A stretch of 64,000 nucleotides of DNA from Methylophilus medardensis (GTDB lineage: Bacteria > Pseudomonadota > Gammaproteobacteria > Burkholderiales > Methylophilaceae), in assembly GCF_006363915.1 (NCBI RefSeq), contig NZ_CP040946.1; one strand, 5' to 3'. A program made the translations under genes and the position numbers. This document shows positions 24,959 to 33,852 of this stretch, in pieces. Numbering within the stretch: position 1 is the first letter of the stretch; every line of letters starts with the position of its first letter. A model generated the notes under the pieces. It ran no database searches. It was not told the origin of the DNA and saw only the letters and a program-made list of their open reading frames with translations.

Positions 24959-27409
24959 ATGTCTGCACAACCAAACACATCTGCAGGGCGGGCCAAACTG
25001 ATCAGGCGTTTGTGGCTGATGGCTTTGTTTGTCCTATGCATTTGTCTCATTCTGATCCCATCTGGCTTGCTAAGCGCGGCCGATCCGTGGGTGCTAGTGG
25101 TCTTTATTTTAAGCATGGTGATGGGGGCAATTTCTGGTTGGCTCGTCTGGCACCAGCAAACGCGCTCGGCCCAGCAGCAGCATCTACAACTGGAGCAGCT
25201 TTATTTGGCTTTGAGCGAGTGTAATCAGGCCATTGTACAGAGCCCGGATAAGCAAACGTTATATGCACAAATCTGCGAAATGATTGTCAATTTTGGCCAT
25301 GCCAACATGGCCTGGATTGGCGAGATCGAGCTAGACAGCAAACAGCTGATGGTGACCAGCGCGTTTGGCTCAGGCACCCATTATTTAGATGAAATTCAGA
25401 TTTCGGCCGACCCCGACACACCCAATGGCAGAGGCCCATGCGGCTTAAGTATGTCCTCCGATCAGCCCTATTGGTTGCCTGACTTTCAAACCAACCCGTT
25501 GAGCGCGCGTTGGCATGACAAAGCTAAGCAATATTCCTGGAAAGCTGCGGCTTTTTTACCCTTGCATACGGAGGGCAAGGTGATCGGTTGCTTATCGATG
25601 TATGCCGCTGATGGCAAGGCGTTTGATCCTGAGATTCAACACCTGATTGAAGGCATGGTTGCCAACATTGATTTTGCCCTCGATCGCTTTGAGGTGCAGG
25701 CACAACGACAGTTGTTTCAATCGCACTTGCAGGTAAGTGAACAGCGTGCGCAACTGGTGCTCGAACATGCGTTGGATGCCATTATCAATATTGATATGCA
25801 AGGCTTGATTGTGGAGTGGAATCAAGCGGCAGCCCAGATGTTTGGTTACGCGCGTGCGGAAGTGCTTGGGCAACCGTTGGGGGAGGTGATTGTCCCGCCA
25901 GCCTATCGCGATGCGCACCATCAAGGCATGCAGCGCTTGCAGCAGACCGGGCAATCGAAGTTACTGGGTCGGCTGATCGAAATGTCTGCCTTGCGTCGAG
26001 ATGGCAGCGAGTTCCCGATCGAACTGACGATTGTTGAAATTGCGCGTGATGATGAACATTGCTACAGCGCCTTTATTCGCGATATTACGCACCGCCGTGA
26101 AGCGGAAGAACGTATTCGCTTTTTGGCCAATTATGATGCACTGACCGGCCTACCTAATCGAAATTTGCTCAATGAGCGGGTGATCGTCGAGATTGAAAAA
26201 GCCTGGGCGCGCGATGGGCAATTTGCATTGATGTTTTTAGATCTCGATCATTTCAAAGACGTCAATGACAGCCTCGGTCATCGTTATGGGGATAATTTAC
26301 TCATCGCTTTGACCAAACGTTTTCAACGCTTGGTGCGGTCCGAGGATACGGTGTGTAGGTTGGGTGGCGATGAGTTTGTCTTTTTGCTGGCTGAAGCAGA
26401 CCATGCAGTGGCTAAAGAGTTGGTCGAGCGGCTGTTAAAAGCGGTTGAGCAACCTTTTGTGATCGATCAATATGAGCTGAATGTGACCGCGTCGGTCGGT
26501 GTGGCCATTTATCCGGATGACGGCTTAGACATGGAGAGCCTGCAACGCAATGCGGATGTGGCCATGTATCGGACCAAAAAAGAGAGCCGTAACAGCTATC
26601 GGTTTTTCAGTACACACATGCAGGTGCAAACTGCACGCAATTTGCAACTAGTCAATGCTTTACGTCATGCCATCGCACTCGATCAATTAGCTGTTTATTA
26701 TCAACCGCAAGTGGCACTCGACTCAGGTCAATTAATCGGTGTGGAGGCCTTGCTACGCTGGCAGCACCCGCAATTGGGCTTTATCTCACCGGCAGAATTT
26801 ATCCCGCTCGCCGAGTCCAGCGGCTTGATTATTTCCATCGGTAACTGGGTCTTAGAGCAAGCTTGCCAACAGATTCAAGCCTGGAAAGTAGCGGGCATTC
26901 AAGGCCTCTCTGTCTCGGTTAATTTGTCCAGTATCCAGTTTCGCGATCCTAAATTGCCTGCGCTGGTGAAAGGCTTTTTGGAACGTTATCAAGTGACGCC
27001 AGAATGTCTAGAGTTAGAACTCACAGAAGGGGTTGCCTTAGAGAATCCCGAGGGTGCGGTTGCCATGATGGACGCACTTTATGCGCTGGGTGTGCGGCTA
27101 TCGATCGATGATTTTGGTACGGGCTATTCCTCCTTAAATTATCTGAAAAAATTCAAAGTTTATAAGCTTAAGATCGACCAGACCTTTGTCAGAGAGGTCA
27201 CTAGCAATGATGAAGACCAGGCGATTGTCATTGCCATCATTCAACTTGCCCGCAGCTTGGGCATGAAGACCATTGCCGAAGGGGTTGAGACGCCTGTACA
27301 AAAAGCCTTCTTATTGGCGCAAGGGTGCGACGAGATGCAAGGCTACTTGCTCAGTAAACCCATGCACAGTGATGCTGCCACCGCATTCTTGCTCACTTAC
27401 AATCCCTAA
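24959..27409 (+). CDS. GAF-PAS-GGDEF-EAL c-di-GMP enzyme
   Basis: An 816-residue inner-membrane protein. Two membrane helices (about 17-66) are followed by a GAF domain (about 85-240), a PAS domain (about 262-380, LDAIINIDMQGLIVEWNQAA), a GGDEF domain with intact RLGGDEF (469-473), and an EAL domain with EALLRW at 596-601, DDFGTGYSSLNYLKK and EGVET. Both catalytic motifs look intact, so it could make or break c-di-GMP depending on signal. The residue pattern before GGDEF (RSEDTVCRL) has an RxxD-type inhibitory site. The ATG at 24959 is preceded by TTAAGCGATTAATCC, a weak ribosome-binding site. Confidence 0.93.
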   Translation: MSAQPNTSAGRAKLIRRLWLMALFVLCICLILIPSGLLSAADPWVLVVFILSMVMGAISGWLVWHQQTRSAQQQHLQLEQLYLALSECNQAIVQSPDKQTLYAQICEMIVNFGHANMAWIGEIELDSKQLMVTSAFGSGTHYLDEIQISADPDTPNGRGPCGLSMSSDQPYWLPDFQTNPLSARWHDKAKQYSWKAAAFLPLHTEGKVIGCLSMYAADGKAFDPEIQHLIEGMVANIDFALDRFEVQAQRQLFQSHLQVSEQRAQLVLEHALDAIINIDMQGLIVEWNQAAAQMFGYARAEVLGQPLGEVIVPPAYRDAHHQGMQRLQQTGQSKLLGRLIEMSALRRDGSEFPIELTIVEIARDDEHCYSAFIRDITHRREAEERIRFLANYDALTGLPNRNLLNERVIVEIEKAWARDGQFALMFLDLDHFKDVNDSLGHRYGDNLLIALTKRFQRLVRSEDTVCRLGGDEFVFLLAEADHAVAKELVERLLKAVEQPFVIDQYELNVTASVGVAIYPDDGLDMESLQRNADVAMYRTKKESRNSYRFFSTHMQVQTARNLQLVNALRHAIALDQLAVYYQPQVALDSGQLIGVEALLRWQHPQLGFISPAEFIPLAESSGLIISIGNWVLEQACQQIQAWKVAGIQGLSVSVNLSSIQFRDPKLPALVKGFLERYQVTPECLELELTEGVALENPEGAVAMMDALYALGVRLSIDDFGTGYSSLNYLKKFKVYKLKIDQTFVREVTSNDEDQAIVIAIIQLARSLGMKTIAEGVETPVQKAFLLAQGCDEMQGYLLSKPMHSDAATAFLLTYNP

Positions 27410-27527
27410 TCCCATCTTGCTCGTCTGATTTGTATGCCTGCCGCACGCCTACGCTATTGCGTCAGCGCAGGCAGCCACGGTGTTTACGCGACACACAACG
27501 ATAGCGCTGCCGAAAACCGATGATCGC

Positions 27528-27558
27528 TTGACATTGTAAATGATAATTATTATCATTT
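27528..27558 (+). promoter_or_regulatory. Fur box overlapping a consensus promoter
   Basis: TTGACA (27528-27533) and TATCAT (27551-27556) are 17 bases apart, a strong sigma-70 promoter. The perfect palindrome AAATGATAAT-T-ATTATCATTT at 27538-27558 covers the spacer and the -10 box and matches the classical Fur site (GATAATGATAATCATTATC). Iron-bound Fur would block RNA polymerase, so the three-gene operon starting at 27587 should be induced in iron limitation. Confidence 0.93.
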
Positions 27559-27586
27559 ATCAACGAGTGTGCTAAGGAGATCCACA

Positions 27587-27796
27587 ATGAAACGTCAAAC
27601 GGTCATGGCGAAAACGATGTTGGCAGGAAAAACTGCTTGTCAGGTGCTTTACCACCCCTCATCAGACACTGTTGCGTTGGAGGTCGGGGGCACGACACTG
27701 ACGTTTGAGGCCGATCATTTCATCATGATGCATGAAATGCTACGCAAGGCGGCGGCCCGCATCGTGATGCAAACCAACACTGCGTTCAGTGTTTAA
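27587..27796 (+). CDS. Small Fur-box-controlled protein 1 (paralogue of protein 3)
   Basis: A 69-residue soluble protein of unknown function, first gene of the Fur-box operon. The core (MAKTMLAGKTACQVLYHPSS and TVALEVGGTTLTFEADHF) looks like a small beta-strand sheet followed by a helix (MMHEMLRKAAARI). Aligned without gaps over 44 residues it matches the third gene of the operon at 14 positions (K, L, G, V, Y, S, T, L, E, G, L, D, M, L). There is no signal peptide or membrane helix and only one Cys. The ATG at 27587 follows AAGGAGATC. I do not recognise a named family. Confidence 0.82.
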   Translation: MKRQTVMAKTMLAGKTACQVLYHPSSDTVALEVGGTTLTFEADHFIMMHEMLRKAAARIVMQTNTAFSV

Positions 27797-27811
27797 TCAG
27801 GGGAGATCACC

Positions 27812-28096
27812 ATGAACACATTGCCTCTCCATGCCATCGGGGTGGACCCCAATTTGCCGGACGCTGAATCTGTGATGGCGTCCTTATTGTATGTCGCGAC
27901 CTTATACATTAAAAAACCCAGCCATGACTTGGCAAGGCAAGCATTGCAGTTGGCCGAAACGCTTATGTTGCCTGAATATGCGGAATCAGACCTCATCTGC
28001 AGGGTTTCGCGCAGGCTGTGCGTGCAATGGACATTGTTGGTCAACGAACATGCGCAGCTTACCCCCGTCGCCGACAATATAAAAACCACTAAATGA
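27812..28096 (+). CDS. Small Fur-box-controlled protein 2
   Basis: A 94-residue protein, predicted all-helical (SVMASLLYVATLYIKKPSHD, LARQALQLAETLML, LICRVSRRLCVQWTLLVNE). It has the look of small helical proteins often found next to iron-regulated genes in proteobacteria, a resemblance I cannot tie to a named family. No signal peptide and no metal-binding cluster. It starts 15 bases after the first gene, with GGGGAGATC as ribosome-binding site, so it is cotranscribed. Function unknown. Confidence 0.8.
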   Translation: MNTLPLHAIGVDPNLPDAESVMASLLYVATLYIKKPSHDLARQALQLAETLMLPEYAESDLICRVSRRLCVQWTLLVNEHAQLTPVADNIKTTK

Positions 28097-28108
28097 TAGG
28101 AGATCAGT

Positions 28109-28351
28109 ATGAGTGAAGCGTCTGTGTGTAAAAAAATCCTGTTATCTGGCCAGGCCGGATTTCGCGTACATTATTGCGAATCGCATCGCACGATTGAGCT
28201 TGAACTCGGGGCCATGAGTCTACGGTTAGATGAGGATGCGTTAATGTTAATGCGTGACGCTTTGGATAGCTCCGTCACTAAATTAGAGGCATTGCATGCG
28301 ACCAGAGGCTCGTTTCGGGCGTTTATGCGTCAATTAAATATGCCGGATTAA
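28109..28351 (+). CDS. Small Fur-box-controlled protein 3 (paralogue of protein 1)
   Basis: An 80-residue soluble protein of unknown function closing the operon. The stretch KILLSGQAGFRVHYCESHRT and IELELGAMSLRLDEDALMLM aligns gaplessly with the first gene product (14 identities in 44), so the two arose by duplication. It adds a C-terminal helix (RGSFRAFMRQLNMPD). Two Cys are present. It begins 12 bases after gene 2 with an AGGAGATC ribosome-binding site; all three genes share GGAGATC. A bidirectional terminator follows. Confidence 0.8.
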   Translation: MSEASVCKKILLSGQAGFRVHYCESHRTIELELGAMSLRLDEDALMLMRDALDSSVTKLEALHATRGSFRAFMRQLNMPD

Positions 28352-28384
28352 GTGCTCGTTTTATCGCAGACGATGCGCCAAACA

Positions 28385-28418
28385 AAAAAGGCTGTGATCT
28401 CTCGATCACAGCCTTTTT
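28385..28418. terminator. Bidirectional terminator between the Fur-box operon and the MarR gene
   Basis: A 15-bp perfect stem, AAAAAGGCTGTGATC with GATCACAGCCTTTTT, around TCTC. It has A and T runs on either side, so it serves the plus-strand operon and the convergent minus-strand MarR gene. Confidence 0.93.
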
Positions 28419-28432
28419 AAATGTCTAGTGGC

Positions 28433-28870
28433 TTAATCTGGGATTTTAGCCGTCACATTTTTGGTTAAAGTCCCTAATGTTTGGTTGAGTGAGTCAAAGG
28501 CAGTATTAGTGAGGCCTGTGTCACAAGCGACCCGTTTTTGGACTTCTGACAGTTTGTCTCGTAATGCCAAGCCTTCTTCGGTTAAGCTCACAATCACCAC
28601 GCGTTCATCATCTTTTTGCCGCGTACGTTTGGTCAGCTTTTTCACTTCGAGACGTTTCACCACGGGTGTGATCGTCGCGGGTTCGAGCATCAGTTTTTCG
28701 GCAATTTGTTTAATGGATAATTGTTTGTATTGCCACAATGCAACCAACACCAGATACTGCGGATACGTGAGATTGAACTTGTCCAGATCCGGTTTGTAAG
28801 AGCGCAACAGGGCATGGGTCGCCGAGTAAAGCGAAAAACACAATTGGTTTTCTAAGTATAGGTTAGTCAT
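28433..28870 (-). CDS. MarR-family transcriptional regulator
   Basis: A 145-residue winged-helix protein. The N-terminal dimer helix carries a Cys (NQLCFSLYSATHALLRSYKP). The DNA-binding part is LTYPQYLVLVALWQYKQLSI, EKLMLEPATITPVVKRLEVK and KTRQKDDERVVIVSLTEEG. Cys11 in QLCFSLYSA and the wing sequence resemble the OhrR branch, which senses organic peroxides through a reactive N-terminal Cys. That is a guess because no ohr gene is adjacent. It converges on the Fur-box operon. Confidence 0.87.
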   Translation of the reverse strand: MTNLYLENQLCFSLYSATHALLRSYKPDLDKFNLTYPQYLVLVALWQYKQLSIKQIAEKLMLEPATITPVVKRLEVKKLTKRTRQKDDERVVIVSLTEEGLALRDKLSEVQKRVACDTGLTNTAFDSLNQTLGTLTKNVTAKIPD

Positions 28871-29156
28871 GATTTTAGAATTATATTGTCATTAATATGT
28901 ATCCCAGGCATTACAGCATCAAATGGGTTGGGTGTCTATAGGTGATTTGTAGGAGAAACGCTGGTTTTGTATAAGTTATGATACATACCATGCAATTTCA
29001 GCACTTTTAGGCACTGTTTCTTGCACACGCTTTGATGGAGCGCTAAAAAATTGGCAATGTAATGTTTGCTTCGATAACCGTTTAGAAGATCTAAATGCGC
29101 TAGAATCATGCACATTCCGAGCCACATTGTTGTGTATTAGAAAGTCTGTTTGAAGC

Positions 29157-30548
29157 ATGTTGCCTTCCGTTACTTTTCTCGATTTAGAAACCACTGGCGC
29201 GACCCCGTTGCGTGACCGTATCACCGAAATTGCACTGGTGCGTTTTGATCATGGTATAGAGACTGTACGCTGGCAGACATTGGTCAACCCACAACAGCCG
29301 ATTCCGCCTTTTATTCAATCATTAACAGGTATTAGTGATGCCATGGTGGCAGATGCGCCGCTATTTTCAGAGGTGGCTGACAAATTGCTGGCGTTGCTAG
29401 AAGGCTCGGTATTGGCTGCACACAATGTCCGCTTTGACCATGGCTTTTTAAAGTCTGAGTTTAAGCGGCTGGGCATCACCTTGCGGCAAAAGGTCTTGTG
29501 CACCGTCAAATTATCACGTCTGTTATACCCACAGTTTTACAGCCATGGGATTGATGCAATTGTCAGTCGGCATCAGATCACTGGCTTAGCGCGTCATCGC
29601 GCCATGGGCGATGTCGAGGCGATTTTAGTGATGCTCAATGATGCCAAGCGGGACCTTGGTGAAGCGGCAGTGCAGGCGGCAGCAATGAAGCTCATGGCCG
29701 CACCTACGTTGCCGCCGCATATTGATGCGAGCATGGTCGGCGAGTTGCCAGAAGCCCCCGGCGTTTATCTTTTTTATGGTGAGAACGATTTGCCTCTGTA
29801 TGTTGGCAAAAGTGTCAATATTCGGGCCCGCGTGCTGTCACACTTTAGCAGTGACCATGCCTCCACCAAAGAAATGCGCATGACGCAGGAGATGAAGCGG
29901 TTTGAGTGGATTCCGACCGCCGGTGAGTTTAGTGCTTTGCTGTTAGAGTCTCGCTTAGTCAAGGAGCGGCAACCGATTTACAACCGTCAATTACGACGCG
30001 AGCGCTCGCTGTGCAGTTGGCAGATCGACCCGCTGGCCCAGCCGCAAGTAAAGTTGGTGCATGAGGACGAGATTGATCCTAGCCAAATGACCCAGTTATT
30101 TGGCACTTTTAGAAGCAAGCGGCAAGCGATAGAAGCGTTGCGCAAAATTGCAGACCTGAGTCATTTATGTGTGAAAAAACTGGGTCTCGAAGCTGGTGGC
30201 CGCGGGCCGTGTTTTGCTTACCAGCTCAAGCGCTGCAAAGGCGTTTGTTGCGGGCAGGAGCCGCCAGAGATCCATGCCTTGCGCGTGCAACAAGCGCTGA
30301 TGGCACATAAGCTGAAATCTTGGCCATATCGCGGCAAGATCGGCATTGAGGAGTACAGCCTAGAAAATGACGTGCGCCAAATGCATGTGTTTGAACACTG
30401 GGTGTATTTAGGCGTCGCCGAAGACGATGACCGTTTGCAAGACCTACGGACGCAAAAAACGGCGCTCAAGTTTGATTTGGATAGTTATAAGTTGCTGTTA
30501 AAAATGTTGGCGCATAAAAAGACCCGCGTGCACGATCTGGCCGATTGA
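29157..30548 (+). CDS. DnaQ-type exonuclease fused to GIY-YIG endonuclease domain
   Basis: A 463-residue protein of a known family often labelled DNA polymerase III epsilon-like or Cho-like. Residues 1-165 are a DEDDh 3'-5' exonuclease: FLDLETTG with Asp9 and Glu11, HNVRFDHGFL, and HRAMGDVEA with the catalytic His and Asp. Residues about 195-280 are a UvrC/Cho-like GIY-YIG nuclease: APGVYLFYG, LPLYVGKSVNIRARV, and the catalytic Glu in ESRLVKERQPIYNRQ. The C-terminal third resembles the Cho tail and has Cys in GPCFAYQLKRCKGVCCG. No UvrC helix-hairpin-helix region is present. It probably makes incisions and processes ends in nucleotide excision repair. Confidence 0.9.
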   Translation: MLPSVTFLDLETTGATPLRDRITEIALVRFDHGIETVRWQTLVNPQQPIPPFIQSLTGISDAMVADAPLFSEVADKLLALLEGSVLAAHNVRFDHGFLKSEFKRLGITLRQKVLCTVKLSRLLYPQFYSHGIDAIVSRHQITGLARHRAMGDVEAILVMLNDAKRDLGEAAVQAAAMKLMAAPTLPPHIDASMVGELPEAPGVYLFYGENDLPLYVGKSVNIRARVLSHFSSDHASTKEMRMTQEMKRFEWIPTAGEFSALLLESRLVKERQPIYNRQLRRERSLCSWQIDPLAQPQVKLVHEDEIDPSQMTQLFGTFRSKRQAIEALRKIADLSHLCVKKLGLEAGGRGPCFAYQLKRCKGVCCGQEPPEIHALRVQQALMAHKLKSWPYRGKIGIEEYSLENDVRQMHVFEHWVYLGVAEDDDRLQDLRTQKTALKFDLDSYKLLLKMLAHKKTRVHDLAD

Positions 30549-30599
30549 GCCCCTGTGCAAGCTGCGGGTCGCGCGCGCAGGCGTTTCGTTCAAACTGCA

Positions 30600-32009
30600 T
30601 CAAGGCCGGTAAAAAGTGCTGTTGGTAATGACCGTTTCGCCGCTTGGCAACGCTGTGACTTCAATCTTAATCGGCTGACTGCCGCGTTGATAACTCGCTG
30701 GGGCAGATAGGCTCAGTGGTGACAATATTTCGTCGTTCGGCCCCGCAGTCAGTGTTTGCTCACTTTCTACATTCAGCATGGCGATGCCAGTGGCACGGAC
30801 TCGGTAGCGCTGCACCTGTTCGGTGGCGTTGCTGAGATGCAATTGGTATAAATTTTCTATGCCCTGTGGGGATTCACGGTACATGATATTGCGGTCACGC
30901 ATCACATCCACCTTGAAATCGGCTTTATGCATCAAGCCAAATACCAAGCCGCCAGTCATCAACGCCAGCAAGCTGCTGTAAATAATCACTCGTGGCCTGA
31001 ATAGATGCTGACGCAGTGGTTGCTTACCGCCGTCGCCTGCTGCAGAAAAACGGATCAGGTCACGTGGATATTGCATCTTGTCCATGACCTCGTTGCAGGC
31101 ATCAATACATAGGCCGCAGCTGATACACTCATATTGCAAACCGTTGCGAATATCAATGCCAACTGGACACACCTGCACACAGATATTGCAATCGATACAG
31201 GCACCCAGACCCAATGCATCCGGCGCTTGGCCTTTGCTACGACCGCCGCGTGGTTCCCCCCGTTTGCTGTCATAAGCCACAATCAAGGTGTGATCATCAA
31301 ACATCGCACTTTGAAAGCGGGCATAAGGACACATATGTTTGCACACTTGCTCGCGCATGAAGCCGGCATTGCCGTAGGTTGCTAAACCATAAAAACCTAA
31401 CCAGAAGCAAGACCAGCCCCCCAATTGCCATTGTTGCAAATCGCCGAGTAGTTCGCGTATCGGCGTGAAATAACCGACAAAGGTAAAGCCAGTGATTAAG
31501 GAAAAAGCCAGCCAAGCAGCGTGCTTACTCACTTTAAGACTCGTCTTACGCAGCCGCCAAGGTTGCGCATCCAGTTTTTGCCTGGCCAAGCGATCCCCTT
31601 CAATCTTGCGCTCTATCCATAAAAAGAGCTCGGTGTAGACGGATTGCGGGCAAGAAAAACCGCACCAAAGACGTCCAGCGACTGCGGTGAATAAGAAAAG
31701 ACCCGTGGCACAAATAATCAGCAATAGGGCTAAGTAAAACAAATCTTGCGGCAAGATCACCAACCCAAACAGATAAAAGCGGTGCGCATCAATATCAAGT
31801 AAAAACGCCTGACGCCCGCCATATTGCAGCCAAGGCATGCCGTAAAACACCAATTGAGTGGCCCAGATCATGAACCAGCGCCAATGGTGAAAATAGCCGC
31901 TCACCGCACGCGGATAGACTTTTTGGGTGGATTGATACAGTGACATCGTCTGTTCGCTCACTGGAGCGGCGACAATAGGAATGACAGATTTGCGGCGAGT
32001 GGAGGTCAT
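30600..32009 (-). CDS. ccoG: Cytochrome c oxidase accessory protein CcoG (FixG/RdxA)
   Basis: A 469-residue inner-membrane iron-sulfur protein that supports maturation of cbb3 oxidase, in particular Cu delivery or reduction. About four to five membrane helices are followed by ferredoxin-like clusters: CGFSCPQSVYTELFLW near the first cytosolic loop, then ACIDCNICVQVCPVGIDIRN and CISCGLCIDACNEVMDKM, two 4Fe-4S motifs. A periplasmic Ig-like C-terminal domain follows. The usual partners ccoNOPQ and ccoIS are not nearby, so the gene is detached from its cluster. Confidence 0.95.
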   Translation of the reverse strand: MTSTRRKSVIPIVAAPVSEQTMSLYQSTQKVYPRAVSGYFHHWRWFMIWATQLVFYGMPWLQYGGRQAFLLDIDAHRFYLFGLVILPQDLFYLALLLIICATGLFLFTAVAGRLWCGFSCPQSVYTELFLWIERKIEGDRLARQKLDAQPWRLRKTSLKVSKHAAWLAFSLITGFTFVGYFTPIRELLGDLQQWQLGGWSCFWLGFYGLATYGNAGFMREQVCKHMCPYARFQSAMFDDHTLIVAYDSKRGEPRGGRSKGQAPDALGLGACIDCNICVQVCPVGIDIRNGLQYECISCGLCIDACNEVMDKMQYPRDLIRFSAAGDGGKQPLRQHLFRPRVIIYSSLLALMTGGLVFGLMHKADFKVDVMRDRNIMYRESPQGIENLYQLHLSNATEQVQRYRVRATGIAMLNVESEQTLTAGPNDEILSPLSLSAPASYQRGSQPIKIEVTALPSGETVITNSTFYRP

Positions 32010-32094
32010 AAAAATTCTAATCTATTAACACACTGCACAGTGTAGAGCGTGGATGCTGAATAAAACAGATTCAGTTTTCTAATAAAAAACCATA

Positions 32095-33540
32095 TCAGAT
32101 GCGCGATACTTGCATCCATTGACCAAGTTGTTCGATGGCCCGCACATGCGCTTCATTCATGGCATGGCCATAATTGAGCCGAATGTAACTGGCATATTGC
32201 TGTTGCGATGAAAATAGGTGACCAGGCGCTAAACTGATTCGCTGTGCGATGGCTTGTTGAAATAACGGCAGGCTATCTAGTGCCTCGGGGAGTTGTAACC
32301 ATAAAAAATAGCCGCCTTGCGGTAAAGTAAAGCGGACCGCTGCAGGCAGGTATTGGTGGATGGCCTGCGAAAATTGTAATTGTTGCAACATGAGTTGGTG
32401 CCGTAACTGGCGAAGGTGCTTGTCATATGCGCCCTTGGCTAGGTAATTGGCCAATGCCAATTGTGCGGGAATAGACGTTGCTAGGGTGGTTGAAATTTTT
32501 AACCGAGTGATTTTTTCGGTAAAGCGACCGGCGGAGACCCAGCCAACGCGGTAGCCGGGCGCCAGCGTTTTAGAAAATGAGCTGCAGTGCATCACCCAGC
32601 CTTCTTGATCCCAAGTCTTGGCGGGTAATGGACGCTGTTGGCCGAAATATAACTCACGATAGACGTCATCCTCGATTAGCGGTAATTGATAGCGAGTAAT
32701 CAAAGCGACCAATGCTTGTTTTTGTGCGCTAGACATCAGGCTGCCGGTCGGATTTTGAAAGTTAGTCATGACCCAACAAGCCTTGGGTTGGTGTTGCTGG
32801 ATTGCGCGCTCGAGCGCAACCAGATCGATGCCCTGTGCCGGATGGCTCGGGACTTCAATCGCCCGCAAGCCCATGCGTTCAATGGCTTGCAAAGCCGCGT
32901 AAAAGCTTGGCGATTCAATAATGACGCTGTCACCTGGCTGGGTGACTGCGGCTAGGCTCAGGTTGAGTGCTTCTAGCGCACCATTTGTCACCACAATGTC
33001 GTTGATGTCTGTGGCTTTGCCATCGAGTTGATAGCGTAAAGCAATTTGGCGCCGCAAACCGATATCGCCCTGACCAATATCCTGCACCGTCTCATGGGGC
33101 TGCATGCGGCGCACCGCGCTTGCCATATGGTCGGCCAATTTTTTTAGCGGGAACAAAAGCGGACTGGGAAACGCAGAGCCGAACGGAATGTGTTGGGGGT
33201 CTTTGATGCGCTCAAGTAGATTAAAGACAAGGTCGCTCACTTGCAGCGTGGTGGGGGTGCCACTATCAATGCCGCTGTGTGGCAATAACCGCTCATGATG
33301 CAATGGACCCGCAACATAATATCCAGAGCGCGGTCTGGCCACAATTAGGCCACGTGCCTCGAGCAGATAATACGCTTGAAATACCGTGGAGGCATTGACC
33401 AGCTTGCTGCGCTGAATCTCGCGGATAGACGGTAATTTATCGCCGCGTTTAAGCAGGCCTTGTTGAATGGCGCTGGCAATGTCCTCAGCGATGATTTCGT
33501 ATTTTTTCAAAATGTGTCCTGTGACTAAGTCGCCTGGCAT
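32095..33540 (-). CDS. MocR/PdxR-type GntR regulator with aminotransferase domain
   Basis: A 481-residue regulator. Residues about 10-78 are a GntR winged helix (YEIIAEDIASAIQQGLLKRG, LPSIREIQRSKLVNASTVFQ). Residues about 110-475 are a type I aminotransferase fold: VTNGALEALNLSLAAV, FQNPTG, DDVYREL and the PLP-lysine motif SSFSKTLAPGYRVGW. MocR proteins usually control PLP synthesis or amino-acid and transport genes and often regulate the divergent neighbour. Here the divergent neighbour is the rplU operon 312 bases away, so the target is unclear. An inverted repeat lies 8 bases upstream of the start codon. Confidence 0.9.
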   Translation of the reverse strand: MPGDLVTGHILKKYEIIAEDIASAIQQGLLKRGDKLPSIREIQRSKLVNASTVFQAYYLLEARGLIVARPRSGYYVAGPLHHERLLPHSGIDSGTPTTLQVSDLVFNLLERIKDPQHIPFGSAFPSPLLFPLKKLADHMASAVRRMQPHETVQDIGQGDIGLRRQIALRYQLDGKATDINDIVVTNGALEALNLSLAAVTQPGDSVIIESPSFYAALQAIERMGLRAIEVPSHPAQGIDLVALERAIQQHQPKACWVMTNFQNPTGSLMSSAQKQALVALITRYQLPLIEDDVYRELYFGQQRPLPAKTWDQEGWVMHCSSFSKTLAPGYRVGWVSAGRFTEKITRLKISTTLATSIPAQLALANYLAKGAYDKHLRQLRHQLMLQQLQFSQAIHQYLPAAVRFTLPQGGYFLWLQLPEALDSLPLFQQAIAQRISLAPGHLFSSQQQYASYIRLNYGHAMNEAHVRAIEQLGQWMQVSRI

Positions 33541-33547
33541 CTGATAT

Positions 33548-33561
33548 GGTTTATTTAAACC
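33548..33561. repeat. Inverted repeat upstream of the MocR gene (possible operator)
   Basis: GGTTTA-TT-TAAACC, perfect 6-bp arms, starting 8 bases before the MocR start codon. It could bind the regulator itself, but its closeness to the start codon also allows another role. The other bases of the 33541-33852 gap, apart from the rplU promoter, show no gene. Confidence 0.4.
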
Positions 33562-33786
33562 TAACCGACGCTGTTCTACAATGCAAATCTGTGTTGAATG
33601 TTGTGCGCTATACCCTGCGAAAGAAAGAGTGGTCTGCGAATGCGTGCTCGCGTGAAATTCATATTGAATGCTGAGTGTGAAAGCTTGTATCCGCCCTTGG
33701 CGACTTGCTGTAAGATGCAGTGTGATGAAACAAGTGCGCTGCGAATTCAGCAGCCGGTATCAACCTGACACGGATGCACAAATATA

Positions 33787-33815
33787 TTTGCATTATGGAA
33801 TAAATTGCGTATAAT
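33787..33815 (+). promoter_or_regulatory. Promoter of the rplU-rpmA operon
   Basis: A perfect TATAAT at 33810-33815, preceded by the TTTGCA at 33787-33792 (17-base spacing), or TTGCAT one base later (16). The start codon of rplU is 38 bases after the -10 box. A strong promoter is expected for ribosomal-protein genes. Confidence 0.7.
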
Positions 33816-33852
33816 TGCGGGTTCTTTAAAAGGCGATGTTTAAGGCAATATT

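Noticed and set aside
27430..27480. Imperfect GC-rich inverted repeat after the GAF-PAS-GGDEF-EAL gene
   Set aside because: Arms such as TGCCTGC and GCGCAGGCA are short and far apart with no T-tract, so neither a terminator nor an operator could be supported.
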